Origin: Hydractinia symbiolongicarpus
Lineage: Eukaryota; Cnidaria; Hydrozoa; Anthoathecata; Hydractiniidae
NCBI RefSeq assembly: GCF_029227915.1
Contig: NC_079875.1
Span: 26,606,001 to 26,670,000 of the forward strand
Reading direction: 5' to 3'
DNA length: 64,000 bases
The notes under the pieces were generated by a model, which did not search any database, had not been told where the DNA came from, and worked only from the letters and a program-made list of their open reading frames with translations. Positions within the stretch are counted from its first letter, which is position 1. Each line of letters begins with the position of its first letter. The translations under genes were made by a program, and so were the position numbers. Of this stretch, positions 20,543-31,772 are shown in pieces.

Positions 20543-20612
20543 TAGTTGTATGTTTTTTTCGCCATTATAAACAAGGCCATAGACGAAGTAGTACTTTGTA
20601 AATTTGCTAAAA
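20543..20612 (+). repeat. short repeat shared with 15.61 kb
   Basis: About 65 bases around CGCCATTATAAAC and GACGAAGTAGTACTTTGT match 15613-15678 with a few substitutions. It lies within an intron or inter-exon stretch of the SET gene, so a fragment of an unnamed element inserted here. Confidence 0.65.
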
Positions 20613-20877
20613 GACGGCTTAGCTTGAAAGTTTAGATTACCTGGTAGTCCAAAATTAATTTATCTTTCACTATTAAGAATTGTATGTCTGTCTTCCAAAT
20701 AAGTGGTTATCTTGTCTCAAACACTCCAACAATTACACAGTTATTTTCAAGACATAGTTGTGTGATGCCTAAATTAGACTGTATATGATTCTTTTGTATA
20801 TAAAGATATGAGTTTTAGTGTGTCGTTCAGCATTGTTTTCTTTGTGCACTACCTAAATTTTTTATATCTTTTCATAG

Positions 20878-21030
20878 ATACTGACTTCTGCACCCTGGAA
20901 CATGTTCAGATAGAAGCAGAAATAGCAACAGTTACTATTGACTCAAGTGTCGAAAAGGAAATGACTACAACTGTGCAAATTGATTCCAACCGTCAAGTTG
21001 ATAGTGCAGTAACTGTGGTGGAAGATGATG
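20878..21030 (+). CDS. acidic Thr/Val-rich exon of SET-YR gene
   Basis: The acceptor TTTTCATAG and the donor GATGATG|GTAAAG bound an open stretch reading TDFCTLEHVQIEAEIATVTI, continuing with Thr, Val, Glu and Asp residues. It joins the next exon in phase 1. No domain is recognised. Its start phase does not fit directly onto the SET exon, so an intervening exon may exist. Confidence 0.5.
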
Positions 21031-21243
21031 GTAAAGTCCTAAATATACGTGTCATAAAAAATGCATTCAAACCTTTTTGCATACGTCTTTTCTTACTTCT
21101 GTGAATAATAAGGTTAAGACTTTTTGATAAACAAATCCTATGGCTCGAAGAGAAGGGATTTTACGAAGAGAAAATTTTACATGCTTGAACTAAATTGCTG
21201 TAATGTTTATTTCAACCTGTCATAGATTTCTTTTGTGCATTAG

Positions 21244-21545
21244 GTATGCTACAGGATCAAGATATAAAGGCTATGAGGGAATCTCTGCTACTAATGGATA
21301 AAGCCGTTTGGGTTGAACAAGTTAACCTTATTGTTGACTATCTAAATAAAATTTTCTCTGGTCAAGTATTCTCACAGAGACACAGTATATTTTATGGACC
21401 TGGAGCATATTATTTGAATATGGAAAAATTAAAATTTCTTAACCCTTCAGAATGTGTTGTGCCAGGTGATGACAGTCGTACTTTAGACATTGTGAAAACT
21501 ATCCAGAAAAATTTTGTTGACGCTTCTAATGATTATGTGTGGAAT
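21244..21545 (+). CDS. uncharacterised internal exon of SET-YR gene
   Basis: The exon is open from the TTAG acceptor to the AAT|GTAAGT donor (about 100 codons). It starts MLQDQDIKAMRESLLLMDKA and contains YLNKIFSGQVF and YGPGAYYLNMEK. The phase matches the preceding exon. It looks alpha-helical in the first half. I recognise no domain; position and phase tie it to the same gene. Confidence 0.6.
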
Positions 21546-21897
21546 GTAAGTTATGTATTTTATATTACACGCTGCTTTTCTAAAAACAACTCATCTTAAT
21601 GCTTAAAGGACGATATTCCATTTGCATTTACATACGTCCCTGACATGTAAATTGTGAGCACAACTTTACAAATATTTAATTGTGCTTAAAACTAATATTC
21701 CAGAAACACCCTGTTTGTCACATTATCTTTGCACAAAAAAATGAAGCTGCTTATATATATATATATATATTGTTTGAGAGGATAGTTAAGATAAGGAGGA
21801 ATATAAGTAAACATTGGCAAACCAGGCAACAGATCTCCACCACGAAATTATTGTTGTATCGTACTTAATTTTAATTTCACTTCTGTTACCATTATAG

Positions 21898-22023
21898 TGT
21901 TCTTTCTGCATGCAGCGAAGCAATAAATTAAGTTCTTGTCCAGCTACGCAATGCGTTATAAATTATGGTTGGTACTGTGACAGCTGTATTGGGAATCATG
22001 TTTGTGTAGAGAGCGACAAAGAG
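21898..22023 (+). CDS. Cys/His-rich finger exon of SET-YR gene
   Basis: This 126-nt exon opens with TGT after an ATTATAG acceptor. It encodes CSFCMQRSNKLSSC, a further Cys, then WYCDSCIGNHVC before the donor GAG|GTACCT. Seven Cys and one His spaced as four pairs are enough to bind two zinc ions, in the manner of B-box or related cross-brace fingers. It is probably a protein- or DNA-binding module. Phase 0 at both ends matches the following triplicated exons. Confidence 0.65.
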
Positions 22024-22039
22024 GTACCTTTTAGACATT

Positions 22040-22581
22040 GAAATTGCTGAGATACATTAGGCATTGAAACTGCTGAGGTGGAAAAGTGTTACTTTGTCAC
22101 AGTTTAGTGAGACTATGTTTGATATTTTTGTTCTTTTAGTCAACAGACAATCGTGTATCGAATAAAGAACACGAACCTGTGGATACAGAGAGCGTTAAAG
22201 AGGTACTATTTTCTCTACATTTAGGCAGTGAAACTGCTGAGGTAGAAAAGTGTTACTTTGTCACAGTTTAGTGAGACTATGTTTGATATTTTTGTTCTTT
22301 TAGTCAACAGACAATCGTGTATCAAATAAAGAACAACAACCTGTTGAAACAGAGAGCGTTAAAGAGGTACTATTTTCTCTACATTTAGGCATTAAAACTG
22401 CTGAGGTGGAAAAGTGTTACTTTGTCACAGTTTAGTTGGACTATGTTTGATAGTTTTGTTCTTTTAGTCAACAGACAATGGTGTATCAAGTGAGCATGAA
22501 CCTGAGTCAAATATTAGTCCTGCAACAAAAAAGAAATTGCACAAACTAATTGACAAGGAAGATATCAAGTCTGCGAGAAAG
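22040..22581 (+). repeat. three tandem 164-bp units, each with a coding exon
   Basis: The exons start at 22140, 22304 and 22468, exactly 164 bases apart. The first two are 63 nt (22140-22202 and 22304-22366, each a 21-residue STDNRVSNKE...ESVKE peptide). The third begins STDNGVSSEHEPE and runs on to 22581, ending KLIDKEDIKSARK. The ~101-base introns between them are nearly identical, including TTTGTCACAGTTTAGT and GTTTGATA. All are phase 0, so units can be added or lost without a frame change. This is recent exon duplication by tandem expansion. The peptides are acidic and probably disordered. Confidence 0.88.
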
Positions 22582-22693
22582 GTAATTTCTATTTTCTTGA
22601 TGTTGTTGCTGTTGGTGATCTTTTGCACTCGTCGTCGTTTGAGTATACAATTATTTAAATTTGATGACATTCGTTGTGTTTATATATTTATAG

Positions 22694-22782
22694 TTACTTA
22701 TGGAGATAGAAAAAAGTCAAGTCAAGCCAACGAATCAGCCAGAGCAAAAACAACGGCAAGTAGTTTGCCCTGTGTGTGGCAG
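22694..22782 (+). CDS. exon with first half of C2H2 finger
   Basis: After TTTATAG the exon reads LLMEIEKSQVKPTNQPEQKQ and ends VVCPVCG with a split codon before GTAACA. The CPVC pair is the first half of a C2H2 finger whose His pair lies in the next exon, so the intron divides the finger. Confidence 0.65.
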
Positions 22783-22903
22783 GTAACAAATTAGTACTTT
22801 TAAAAATATGTTAAGAAAGTAAATTTTGTTCCAAATTGGAGCAGCAGAAAGGCATAAAATTCTTGATTGTATCATTAATTGTGTTGTTTTTTGTACTTTC
22901 TAG

Positions 22904-23406
22904 TTCGCGCATAATGTTAAAAAAACATTTAATAAAAGTTCACAATTGGCCGGAACATAAAGCCGCTGGAGCAAGGTTGGAATTCGGTTTAAACCGAAAA
23001 AGAAAGGGAGTGGAAGAGTCAGGGAGAAAGCGTCCTAAAAGAGTTTATTTGCCACGTGGCTGTTCATTTGTTCATTGTCAAAAAGTGGTTCTCAGAATGG
23101 ACAATCATTTAAAAGAATTCCATCATTTAGTCGGTGACATGTTTAAAACAAAATTACAGGAATCGGTATTAGTAAATGTGGATGAACCGGGACAGGAGAC
23201 AGGAGTAAACAATGAGAAGGAAAATGCGCCTGTTTGTCGAGAAGAAGAAGAAACACCTTGTCAGACGGAAGAGAAGGAAAATGCACCTGTTTTTCAAGAA
23301 GAAACGCCTTGTCAGACTGAAAAGGATCTTGACCAAGCGGACGAAACTCCTCAGAGGGAAGACAATTCCCGCGGAGAGAAAATTTTAGCGGAAATAGAAA
23401 GTCATT
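22904..23406 (+). CDS. C2H2 fingers and Glu/Pro-rich linker exon
   Basis: It starts after TTTCTAG with SRIMLKKHLIKVH, which completes a CxxC...HxxxxH finger with the previous exon. A basic Arg/Lys stretch follows (LNRKRKG to GRKRPKR, a possible nuclear signal), then a second finger-like cluster GCSFVHCQKVVLRMDNHLKE with FHH. A Glu-rich linker carries two imperfect repeats of EKENAPV...ETPCQTE (about 23217-23255 and 23274-23322). The frame closes with TAA at 23415-23417 while the recombinase is open one frame over from 23407, indicating a one-base shift near 23404. Confidence 0.7.
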
Positions 23407-24636
23407 ATGACATCTAAGGAAGAGCAGAACCACATGAACGAATTCTATGAGTGGTTAAAAAGCGTGGATGGTGGATTAAGACCAGTGCGATCAGCCCTGC
23501 AGCATCGAGATGTAGTTATGAACATTTTACATTTTTTGGATCCATCTGGAAAACATTATGAAAAGTTGTTTTGTCGCAAAGAACTAAACACTTGGATCAG
23601 CTATTTCGAAGCGAAAGGAAGAAAACCTGCCACCATAAAAACAAATTTGGGCTCTGTGAAGATATTTTACGACTATGTAATGATAACTCAGCCTGAATTT
23701 GTTAAGGTGTCCACGAGCATAGTTACTTCCATGAGAAGTGTGATTAATCAGTGGTGTCGCAACTATCACAAAAAAATCATGATTGAAAAACGTGGCAAAC
23801 AGCTTGAAGACCTTACGAACTTGCCCACTCTGCAGGAAATTGTCAGAGTGGACAATTCAGACCACAAGAAAAAATCAATTATGATCTTATCGAGTGCGGC
23901 TTGTAGCAAGTTACCTCCAAGTCGCAGGTCATATTGTCATGTGCGTGATTATCTTATAACGTACATTGTGTTGGGAAATGCGAGCAGAGCAGGAGCCATC
24001 AGCAACATGACAATGAAAGAGTTTGATGCACAGGAGGTACAACCAGATGGTTCATACATTATCTCCGTTAAGGACCATAAAACTGCCGCGACTGCTGGGC
24101 CTGCAATGTTATCCATAGAGGAAGTAGTCATGCGTCATCTGCGCTTGTTTGTCCACCACATGCGAAATCGCTTAAGCGGCTTGATTCTTCATGCTGAGTG
24201 TCAAGTTTTTGTGAGCTGGAGTTGCAAGAAAATGGCTGGATCAATGGTCAGCACGCAAATAAACAAGTTTTGGAAGGCCAGCGTTGGTGTTGACCTGGAA
24301 AGAAACATCACTACCACCCCGTTAAGAAAGATGACGGCAACCACAGTGCACCAGAACGCACCAGAGTTGAGAGAGCCTGTTGCCGATTTGATGAATCACG
24401 ACATCAAAACGGCTAGAAAAGAATATTTTCTTGTTGAAAAAAAGAAGTCGGTGGCGGAAACAGGTGCAAGACTGCGAAACATAATTCGAACACATTTCCA
24501 ACCCGAGCAAGAGCGTTTAGCTGAAGCGTTTGTTCAGGAAATAAGTAGTGGATCGGTCACCATAGACGATGTTAGAAAAAAAATGGACAGTCACGCTTTC
24601 TTAAAACATTGGGATGAAATTAAGCTTCGTGACAAG
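23407..24636 (+). CDS. tyrosine-recombinase domain, SET-YR gene
   Basis: About 410 codons. The N-terminal 170 residues look like a helical core-binding region (NEFYEWLKSV, KELNTWISYFEAKGRKPAT). The catalytic half holds the full set expected for a tyrosine recombinase: Arg194 (NASRAGAISNMT), Lys225 in the beta-hairpin position (VKDHKT), Arg307 (PLRKMTATT), His331 and Tyr340 (NHDIKTARKEYF). The Arg-His and His-Tyr distances (24 and 9) equal those of the enzyme at 3.2-4.3 kb, though overall sequences differ greatly. It ends at a good donor (GACAAG|GTACGT). It would cut DNA with Tyr340. The catalytic half itself shows no break, but the frameshift just upstream uncouples it from the fingers. Confidence 0.8.
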
Positions 24637-24827
24637 GTACGTAGATGTCTCCAACTAATTTTGTCAACCATGTCTCTTTTTGATGTGACAATAATGTAAT
24701 GAGGTAAAGTTAAACTAATACCGTATTTTCGCTACGAGGCGTCCACTTTTTAATAAGCGTACACCCATATAGGTAACATGCATGTACCGCAATTTGATTT
24801 TTTTTAGCCAACCTGTTTTTTTTATAG

Positions 24828-25238
24828 GTTCGGTACATTATAAAAACGGGGAAAGAGAAAACTAAAGGAGCTGACGAAAACGATGCCCAAAAAGATAAAG
24901 TTATGGATGAAGTGGTTCCTTATAACGACCCAGACTTCGAGCCAGATGTTGAGACGGAGTCAACGATTGAACCGCCTTCTACAATTGAACCGTCGTCTGA
25001 CTTATTTAGTGAATGTTCCACAACGGGCCGTAGTCGGAAATGGTATACGGATCAAGATCTAGCGGTTATTCGAGAGGAGTGTTATCATGTTATCAACTCT
25101 ACAAAGCCAATATGTTCTGCAGAGTTGAAGCAACTGTTTTCAACCAACGTAAGATTAAAGGCATTACTGCAACGTTTTGGCTTTAATTCTTTAAAAATTA
25201 AAATGAGGACAGAGAGGAACGCGAAGCTAGGTAAATAG
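24828..25238 (+). CDS. C-terminal exon with Myb-like segment
   Basis: The acceptor TTTATAG continues the previous exon in phase 0 (VRYIIKTGKEKTKG). After an acidic Pro/Ser/Thr stretch (DPDFEPDVETESTIEPPSTI) comes RKWYTDQDLAVIREECYHVI, then CSAELKQLF and LKALLQRFGFNSLKIKMRTE. A Trp-led helix, an acidic patch and a final basic helix resemble the Myb/SANT-like tail I know at the C-terminus of multicopy KMT5A-like proteins in fish and cnidarians. It stops at TAG 25236-25238; a donor-like GGTAAAT lies just before, so a further exon is possible. Confidence 0.6.
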   Translation, partial: VRYIIKTGKEKTKGADENDAQKDKVMDEVVPYNDPDFEPDVETESTIEPPSTIEPSSDLFSECSTTGRSRKWYTDQDLAVIREECYHVINSTKPICSAELKQLFSTNVRLKALLQRFGFNSLKIKMRTERNAKLGK

Positions 25239-28166
25239 TTTTATTTTTTAAGCCTCTCCAGCATTATAATTCTTTTTTCTGCCTACAAATAACGTAATTT
25301 ACGAGATGTCTATAAATTAACGTTGCGAGTCATTTGTATGTAATGCTTGTAATAGGAAAGACATATTGCATATACGATACTTTTGCAGAATTTCCTACAA
25401 TCGAAGATTGTCGAAAATCATGTTTCTTGAAGATTCTGCACGAATGTTTATCGCTTTCGCTACGCATGCGCAATAACTCTCACATATATTTATATATATT
25501 TTTATATATAACGATTTGTTGTATTATCAATTAAATTGCGTGTAACTTTCAGCAATCAAAAACGAAAGATATGCCATTATGCTACTACACTATTGTTATT
25601 TATTCTATTCCTAGATGATACTTGTGGAAGATTAGGCAAGAAGTATTTTATGTTGTTAAAATGTCAAACTAAACATGCATCTTCTACTCCATCGTACCAA
25701 GTGTTTAATCAACTTTCTTGTCTAGTAAAACTTGCTGTGTCACGACTTCGCTTAAAGTTCTTAACAAGAGGTTTTTGAAAATCGCCTGGGAAATACTTAA
25801 ACCCAGTTGCTACTTTAAAACTGGTACTTGCACCCTGTTTCCCAATCTCTAAATATTGAATATTTACCTACACTGTTTTAGGTGCAATAAATTCTGAACC
25901 ACAAAAGCTTTATATGAAACTTGGTCCATTTGTAAGTTAATATTTATACATTACAAAAAAAAAAGAAAAGAAACCACGAAGACATTTAGCCGCGATTGTA
26001 TAATTGCGCAATTGCTAACAAGTTATTTTTATCTAAAGAATGATATCTAAGATCAACCTTATATATATTTCATCGCAAAATTAAAGTTTCCTTTATTGAT
26101 TCTATACTATTTCATAGATTTTCTGCTGTTCTCTGTTTACTTGAGAACGGGATATGGAATAAAATGCGGGTTTTTGGCCTCACCACGCAAATTTCAAATT
26201 TATCTATTTTCAAGTAATTGAAACCACAATGTTATTGGTATTCCTGATTCGGGGCAAAATGGCTAACCACCTTCAACCACATTCAAACTGGGTGGTTACA
26301 ACTAAATTAGAGAAACTTTCAAATTTTTTGGCCTAAATCGCGAAAGTTAGTCCCGCGAAAAATCTAAAAAGGTTCTGAAATTTCTCTCGTAAGATAAAAA
26401 AAATCCCCTATACCACTCTCATCCGTATTGTGTAAGGCTTTGTAATACTCGTTAACCGAGTCTTTTAATCGATTCATAATTATGCGGGTTTTTAAATCGG
26501 TGATGGTATTATGATGCTTTTAAACGCTATTTCCAGACAGTTGCCGGTTGCGAAAGTTAATTATCGCAAAAATCATTGAAATGATCATTCGCAAAAATTA
26601 TTTTTTGAAATCGCGAAAGTTTCTTACTTTAAAGCAATTAAAATATTAGTTTGTTCATGACAAACCCGGAAATAAGCATAATTCCCATAGCCTCTTGCGC
26701 CTCAAGCTATGATAAATTTAATATAAATGAAACAAAATGCCGTAAGAACAAAGTTGATTTTTAGCTGAAATCTCGTTTCTTCGTCTTCGCGAAACAGACC
26801 TGCTCTAGCAAAGATCTTGTTGCAGAACAGATATATAAAAAAACCTCCTTATGCGATAAAATGCAACCTTACTTCATTTACTGTGAAATATTTTGCTTTT
26901 CGATCTACTACAATACCTTTTTTTGGTGACATTAATTTTGATTGGGTTCTAGTAAAGGGTGAGCAAATGTTGTTGAACAGAGCACTGTACTCAAGTGTCA
27001 AAAACAGAAACATCGAGAATCGTTAGTTTAGAGGTTGTAATTAAACACCTGGAGTACATTGAAACTGCAATTATTGACGGCCTTATTTAAAAACTTCAGA
27101 TTTTTTGTCAAACTGATTCGTGTCATGAAATTTTGATTAAGTAGATTTTATATCCTGATGTATAATTTTGTAAATTTTTAATAATGGGGCTAAACGCGTT
27201 ATAAATGTTAATAAGAATCTTTTTGTTTAAGAGGCGAATTATTTATTTATATCACAGTATGAAGAGGTCTCGGAAAAATAAACTTCGGTAGGTTCAACAT
27301 TTTAAGAGACAAATTGGATAGAAATTGTGTCCCGTTTGAGTATGCAGTCAAACTTTCGAATTAACTTAAAATCGTTTTCAACAATGTCAAGTGTCACAAG
27401 AAATCCATAGTTGTCAAAAAGTCAACCTTTTACCTTAAATTAAGCAAAGAAAAACTGAATGTTTATCTCGTCCTAAGGGCCACAACACTTCAGTAAAAAT
27501 ATATTGCCAATATGTTTCTATTTTTTCCGCGTATGAAGGAATACTATTTCTAGGCCTAGAGTTGTTTTAGTTATTTTTTACCATTTCACAGAGAAAAAAA
27601 AATAAAAAAAAAAAGAAAAAATGTAACAAGAGACCTGAAAGATGGAAAACACGACAAAATTTTCTCCGTGTAGCAAATATTTTGTCCGTCGAACAAAACG
27701 ATTACCGAAGAGGCGGATAAGAATTGTAAGTCCTTCTTGTTTTGTTTGCTTTGGAGGGAAAAAGAAGCTAATGTTCTAAACAAACATACAACTGTTGTAA
27801 AAAAATGTTGTAAAAATGTCCATTTTTTAGGTCGTCCACCGCTTTATAGAAGAATTATGCGATAGAGGAATTAGTCCCGGACAAATTAAACTGTGTGTCT
27901 CATGGTAGTGTCTGCTTTAGAAGTGGCCGCTTTAGGGAAACTTATTATTAGATAACTTATTATAAGAGTATTTTTATACGCATGCGTATTAATCACAACT
28001 TTCATGCAAGTCCTAGATAGAATAAATGACATTTCTTAGTGAAAATGACGCTTTTGTGCGCAGGGTGACTCCTTTTACAAATTAATTTTTAGATTATCCT
28101 CTGAATTACGATTAATTAAAATTAAACAAACAAGCTTATTTCTTACATAGGTGATTTTTTATCATT
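25239..28166. other. non-coding; GCGAAA-type repeat debris
   Basis: No supported gene. At 26330-26640 the words ATCGCGAAAGTT, CCGCGAAAAATC, TCGCAAAAATC and TTCGCAAAAATT recur in both senses, suggesting remnants of a small DNA element. A short phase-open stretch near 27830-27905 after TTTTTTAG is too small to call. A-rich low complexity occurs at 27590-27620. Confidence 0.4.
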
Positions 28167-28290
28167 GCAGCACGTAGTGTAGTGGGTTTGTCTGCGACTA
28201 CAAGTTCTGGGGACCGCGGATCCAATCCTCCTTGCTGCCAGGCAGTATGTTAGTGATGAATAAAGTAGTTCTTCTTCAATATAAGCTTAT
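28167..28290 (+). mobile_element. tRNA-like SINE, short
   Basis: A 72-nt tRNA-like head runs from GCAGCA to the exactly complementary TGCTGC (28167-28238). It has an A-box-like AGTGTAGTGG and a B-box-like GGATCCAATCC. A ~50-base tail follows (AGTGATGAATAAAGTAG, TTCTTCTTC). The anticodon arm does not pair as in a real tRNA, so a SINE head is more likely than a tRNA gene. Confidence 0.6.
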
Positions 28291-30189
28291 TTCTCCTTTC
28301 ACTAGAACTCATTTTAAGAGGTGCAAAACATATAGAAATGAGCTAATTCTAACTACTTCAAACCATTTTACATTAGCAATACGGCTGTAACGTGAAGAAC
28401 ACTGCTACTTTGTACATCGTTGCCAGAAGAAAGTCTTTAAACAGCAGCAGAACAGACGGTCGCTAATATTCAATATGAACCTCCTTTCTAAAGTCTTTCC
28501 ATTTATGCTTTGAAACAAGAGGAACATTATTATCACGAAGTTTTAATGTATAATGATATCGATTGGCAAATTACTTTTTATAGACGTGGGCTTGCGCGGA
28601 TTTTACTTTTGATCGAAAATACAAGAAGAATTAAACAGTCTGTTTTACTGCCAACGTAATCAATTTGTACATTTATCTGGCGTTACTCTAAAAGTAGCAA
28701 AATTTTAGCAATTTGACAACTCGCTTTCAGGAATGTTTGCCCCATATTTAATTGCTCTCTGATAGAAAAGGCGAAAAAGGGCCATGTGACCAGGTTAAGC
28801 AATTCACATATTCTTTGAAAACAAGACGTTTATGGGGCAAATTAAATGTGTTTTTTGGAATCAGAACATGAAAATTGACTAAAAACATTAAATAATTTAT
28901 AACATATTTTACATCCAAAATAGTCAAATTTTGCTCCTTTATGCGTCTTAATAGTAACATTTGTACCTGCAAAAATAAAAATTACAAAGATTTTTGTACT
29001 ACCTGAAATTGTTCACTTTCCTAGACCACTACTACATTTATAATAAAAGTAATGCATTCTGGGTTTTTTGATTTCTTGTTTTTGCGCCTTTATGCTGCCT
29101 TTGTTAATTTTGGAATAATGACGTCACCAAAGCAGTATAGTGAGTTTGTGTAACATCACTAGTTACAACAATTTCAGGTGAAAACTTTTGCATTATTACA
29201 CATTTTAAAAAAAGTCTATACCAGCGCCTATTAAAAATAATAAAAATTTCGAGAAAACACGAAAATGTTCCTTTGAGCTTCCTTTAACTCCTAACTTACC
29301 TCTACTTCTATTTTCAGACTCCTTGGGCAATAAATTTTATTTCATGTGCAATGATAACATATGTTAAGAAGAATTAAATTCCAAAGACAATTTTCTGTAA
29401 TGGTACATATGACTCCTCAAAATTGCTTGTTATATTTGGCCTTCATGCTTCCTTAAAAAGCCAATCTAAGCGCATGCGCTTTGACAGCCTTGCAGAAAAC
29501 TTCTCAGCATGAAAATTTGTCTTCAAATCACATTTAGCGTCTATTTTTCAGATTCGTAAATGTTTATTGCAAATTATTTAAATTTCTTGTATACTTGTCA
29601 TTTGTTCAGCGTGTTTCGACATATCGCGAGTTGGAGCCAGTTGGGTACAACAACTATAGATTATGACAAGATCTTGCGCGAGCCAATTTTTTTCAAAAAA
29701 CAGTAGTAACAAGTTTTAAGTTAAATGAAAAGTGATGTCTATAGACTATTTTTGGAGGGAATTAAAAGGTCTTTCCAAGAAAATTTAGGCCGAGTCTCCA
29801 AATTCCCTCATTTGGTCAATTTTACCCTTGTGCATTTATGCTTCTCAAAACACTTAATTAATACTATAAAACCAAATGTCAACAACTGAAAATTATTTTT
29901 TTCATTACGTCACATTAATTTATACACAAAAAGTTAAGAAAAATGTTTAGAATGTATCTTTTGTTAAAAATTTACTTATAAGTCTGCCAGTGCTACGGGA
30001 AGCATAAAGAGTGTAGAACGCTATAATACGGTTACTGTAGTAGTAGTATTTATATCGTGTGAGATAACTGTATTTATTACTTCAAATAAATACCTACGGG
30101 GAGACCATCAGATAGTATAAATACTAATGTAGGTGATGGCCACCTATATAAGATCAAACGATTGCAATAAGCAGTATGACACTACAAAA
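28291..30189. other. non-coding, nothing recognised
   Basis: AT-rich sequence with no long open frame, no SINE boxes and no tandem repeat that I can see. Confidence 0.45.
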
Positions 30190-30790
30190 AATTTTTGCGG
30201 AGAGAAGTGGAGGGCGCGTCAGCGCCCGGAGCGTAGCGGAGCCCATTTCCTCATTAAATAAGCCAAATATAAAAGAAAAAGGAAGTACGGTGGAGAGTAT
30301 ATAGGATTTCTATATGATTTCCGCGCCTCGTCCCCCTAGACATCAAAAATATCCAAAATTCGGCCGTTTTTGAGTCAGTTTCCCAGCGATTTAATATGGT
30401 CATTCTTAATTACATTTTTTAGTAAGCGAGACAATATGTGTTTAGCACGGCGATGGAGTTTTTGTTGTTTTTTAACCAAGCGTAAATAGTGCTGTTTCCA
30501 GTTGAGATTAAGTTTGCCTACAATTTTTAGCCACGTGATACACATATTAATTTCACTAATATTACATGACTTTTTTCTCGGACACATAGCGCCTTAAACT
30601 TAAACTTTCGTTAATCTAAGCTATATCGCAACTGACGGAAGGGCTTGTTCAAGAAAACGAAGAAAGGGTATGTTTTTAGCTAGCTAGTATATCACTATTC
30701 CTTTACATGTAATGAACTCTTTATTATTCTCACTCACACTTAAGGCTAGCTAGCATAAAACTACTGACTGAGCTGGCTGGCATAAAATAG
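30190..30790 (+). repeat. dispersed ~550-bp repeat, copy 1
   Basis: It begins with a GC-rich head (GCGGAGAGAAGTGGAGGGCG, GTCAGCGCCCGGAGCGTAGC) and CCCATTTCCTCATT. Landmarks follow in order: CATCAAAAAT, GTTTCCAGTTGAGAT, AGCCACGTGATACAC, ACGAAGAAAGGGTATGTTTT, TAGCTAGCTAGTATATCACTA, TTACATGTAATGA and GGCTAGCTAGCATAAAACTA. The same landmarks occur in the same order at 32570-33130 with many substitutions, so the two are diverged direct copies. Confidence 0.7.
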
Positions 30791-31772
30791 AGCAATAGAA
30801 CAAACATATAACATATACAGCTAGCATAAAACTGGCTACAGAGCTAGCATAAATTTAACTCCTTTTTGGCGTAAATATTTAAAAAATGCCTTAAATAAGC
30901 GCCTCTATTTTCTCAGGAGGTGTTAATTTCACACCAACTATTTAAAGCAGCGCTTTTTTAAAATAAAATTTGTTAACATAATACACGCTTTTTTTATAAG
31001 AATAGTGTTTTTTTTGTTGAGGGTGAAAGTATTCTTATGATTTAGCAAAATATGGGGGTGAAGTATTCTTAATGTAGTCTTATTTTTCAGAGTAAAGTTT
31101 TTGTCACATGTATGAACAAGAATAACTATTTCGCGACAGCTGAATATGTTTCTTTTTCTAAGCAAACTCACCCTGGAAATATTCTTACAATTTAGGCAAT
31201 TTTCACCCTGATATTCTTATAGAAGTTATTCTTATAAAAAAAAGCGTGCAGCTTAGCTATCTTTCTTTGACACATACATTTTTTGTTAGCTTTATTACTT
31301 TCATTGTTTAGTTTAGAGAGAAGATAGAGCTATATTGTGGTGTCCTTGATTTTATTTAATAAGTGCCTTATTTTAGAATATAAAATTAGCACCCCCCTTT
31401 GAGAACTTAAAATTAAATAAGAGCCGCAGGTACTCAAGTATGGTACAGTTGAATTTTAAAAATTTTGTTAACATTTATAAAAGAATATAAACCATAAAAT
31501 GTTGATATTTCTTTTTGAGAAGTTCCTTCTTTGTTCACGTTTATAGGTGTCATTCATTTATATCAAAATCATAGTCCAAGCGGCAAAAATAATTATGGTT
31601 AAAAAAGGAAAATTTAAGAAACTCCAATTATTTGAGCCTGCATCTGTTCTCATTTTGTTTTTATTTTTTGGAAAAATTTGAGTGCTTGTCTCTTATGAAA
31701 TTGTTCTTATAAAAATGCGTATATTTTTTTCGATATGCCGTTTTTACTTCCTAAAACAGTGAATAATTTTAT
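30791..31772. other. non-coding, GCTAGC words
   Basis: AT-rich. The first ~100 bases contain repeated GCTAGCATAAAA words continuing from the dispersed repeat. GAATATTCTTAT-like phrases recur around 31000-31220. No gene supported. Confidence 0.4.

Larger units (their letters stand above)
19084..25238 (+). pseudogene. SET - zinc finger - tyrosine recombinase - Myb-like gene
   Basis: Umbrella entry for a multi-exon locus whose exons are listed separately. Consecutive exons join in phase through GT...AG introns at most boundaries. In order the product holds a KMT5A-like SET domain, acidic and uncharacterised segments, a Cys/His-rich finger, a triplicated short exon, C2H2 fingers, a Glu/Pro-rich linker, a complete YR catalytic domain and a Myb-like C-terminus. 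I know multicopy KMT5A-like SET genes with related C-terminal pieces in fish and cnidarian genomes, so this looks like a repeated, possibly Crypton-related or Crypton-derived family. This copy has a TGA in the SET exon (20090-20092), a frameshift near 20318 and another near 23404, so it is probably a pseudogene unless those are assembly errors. Confidence 0.65.

Noticed and set aside
27830-27905. Short exon-like frame after a TTTTTTAG
   Set aside because: About 25 codons, no partner exon and no recognisable motif.
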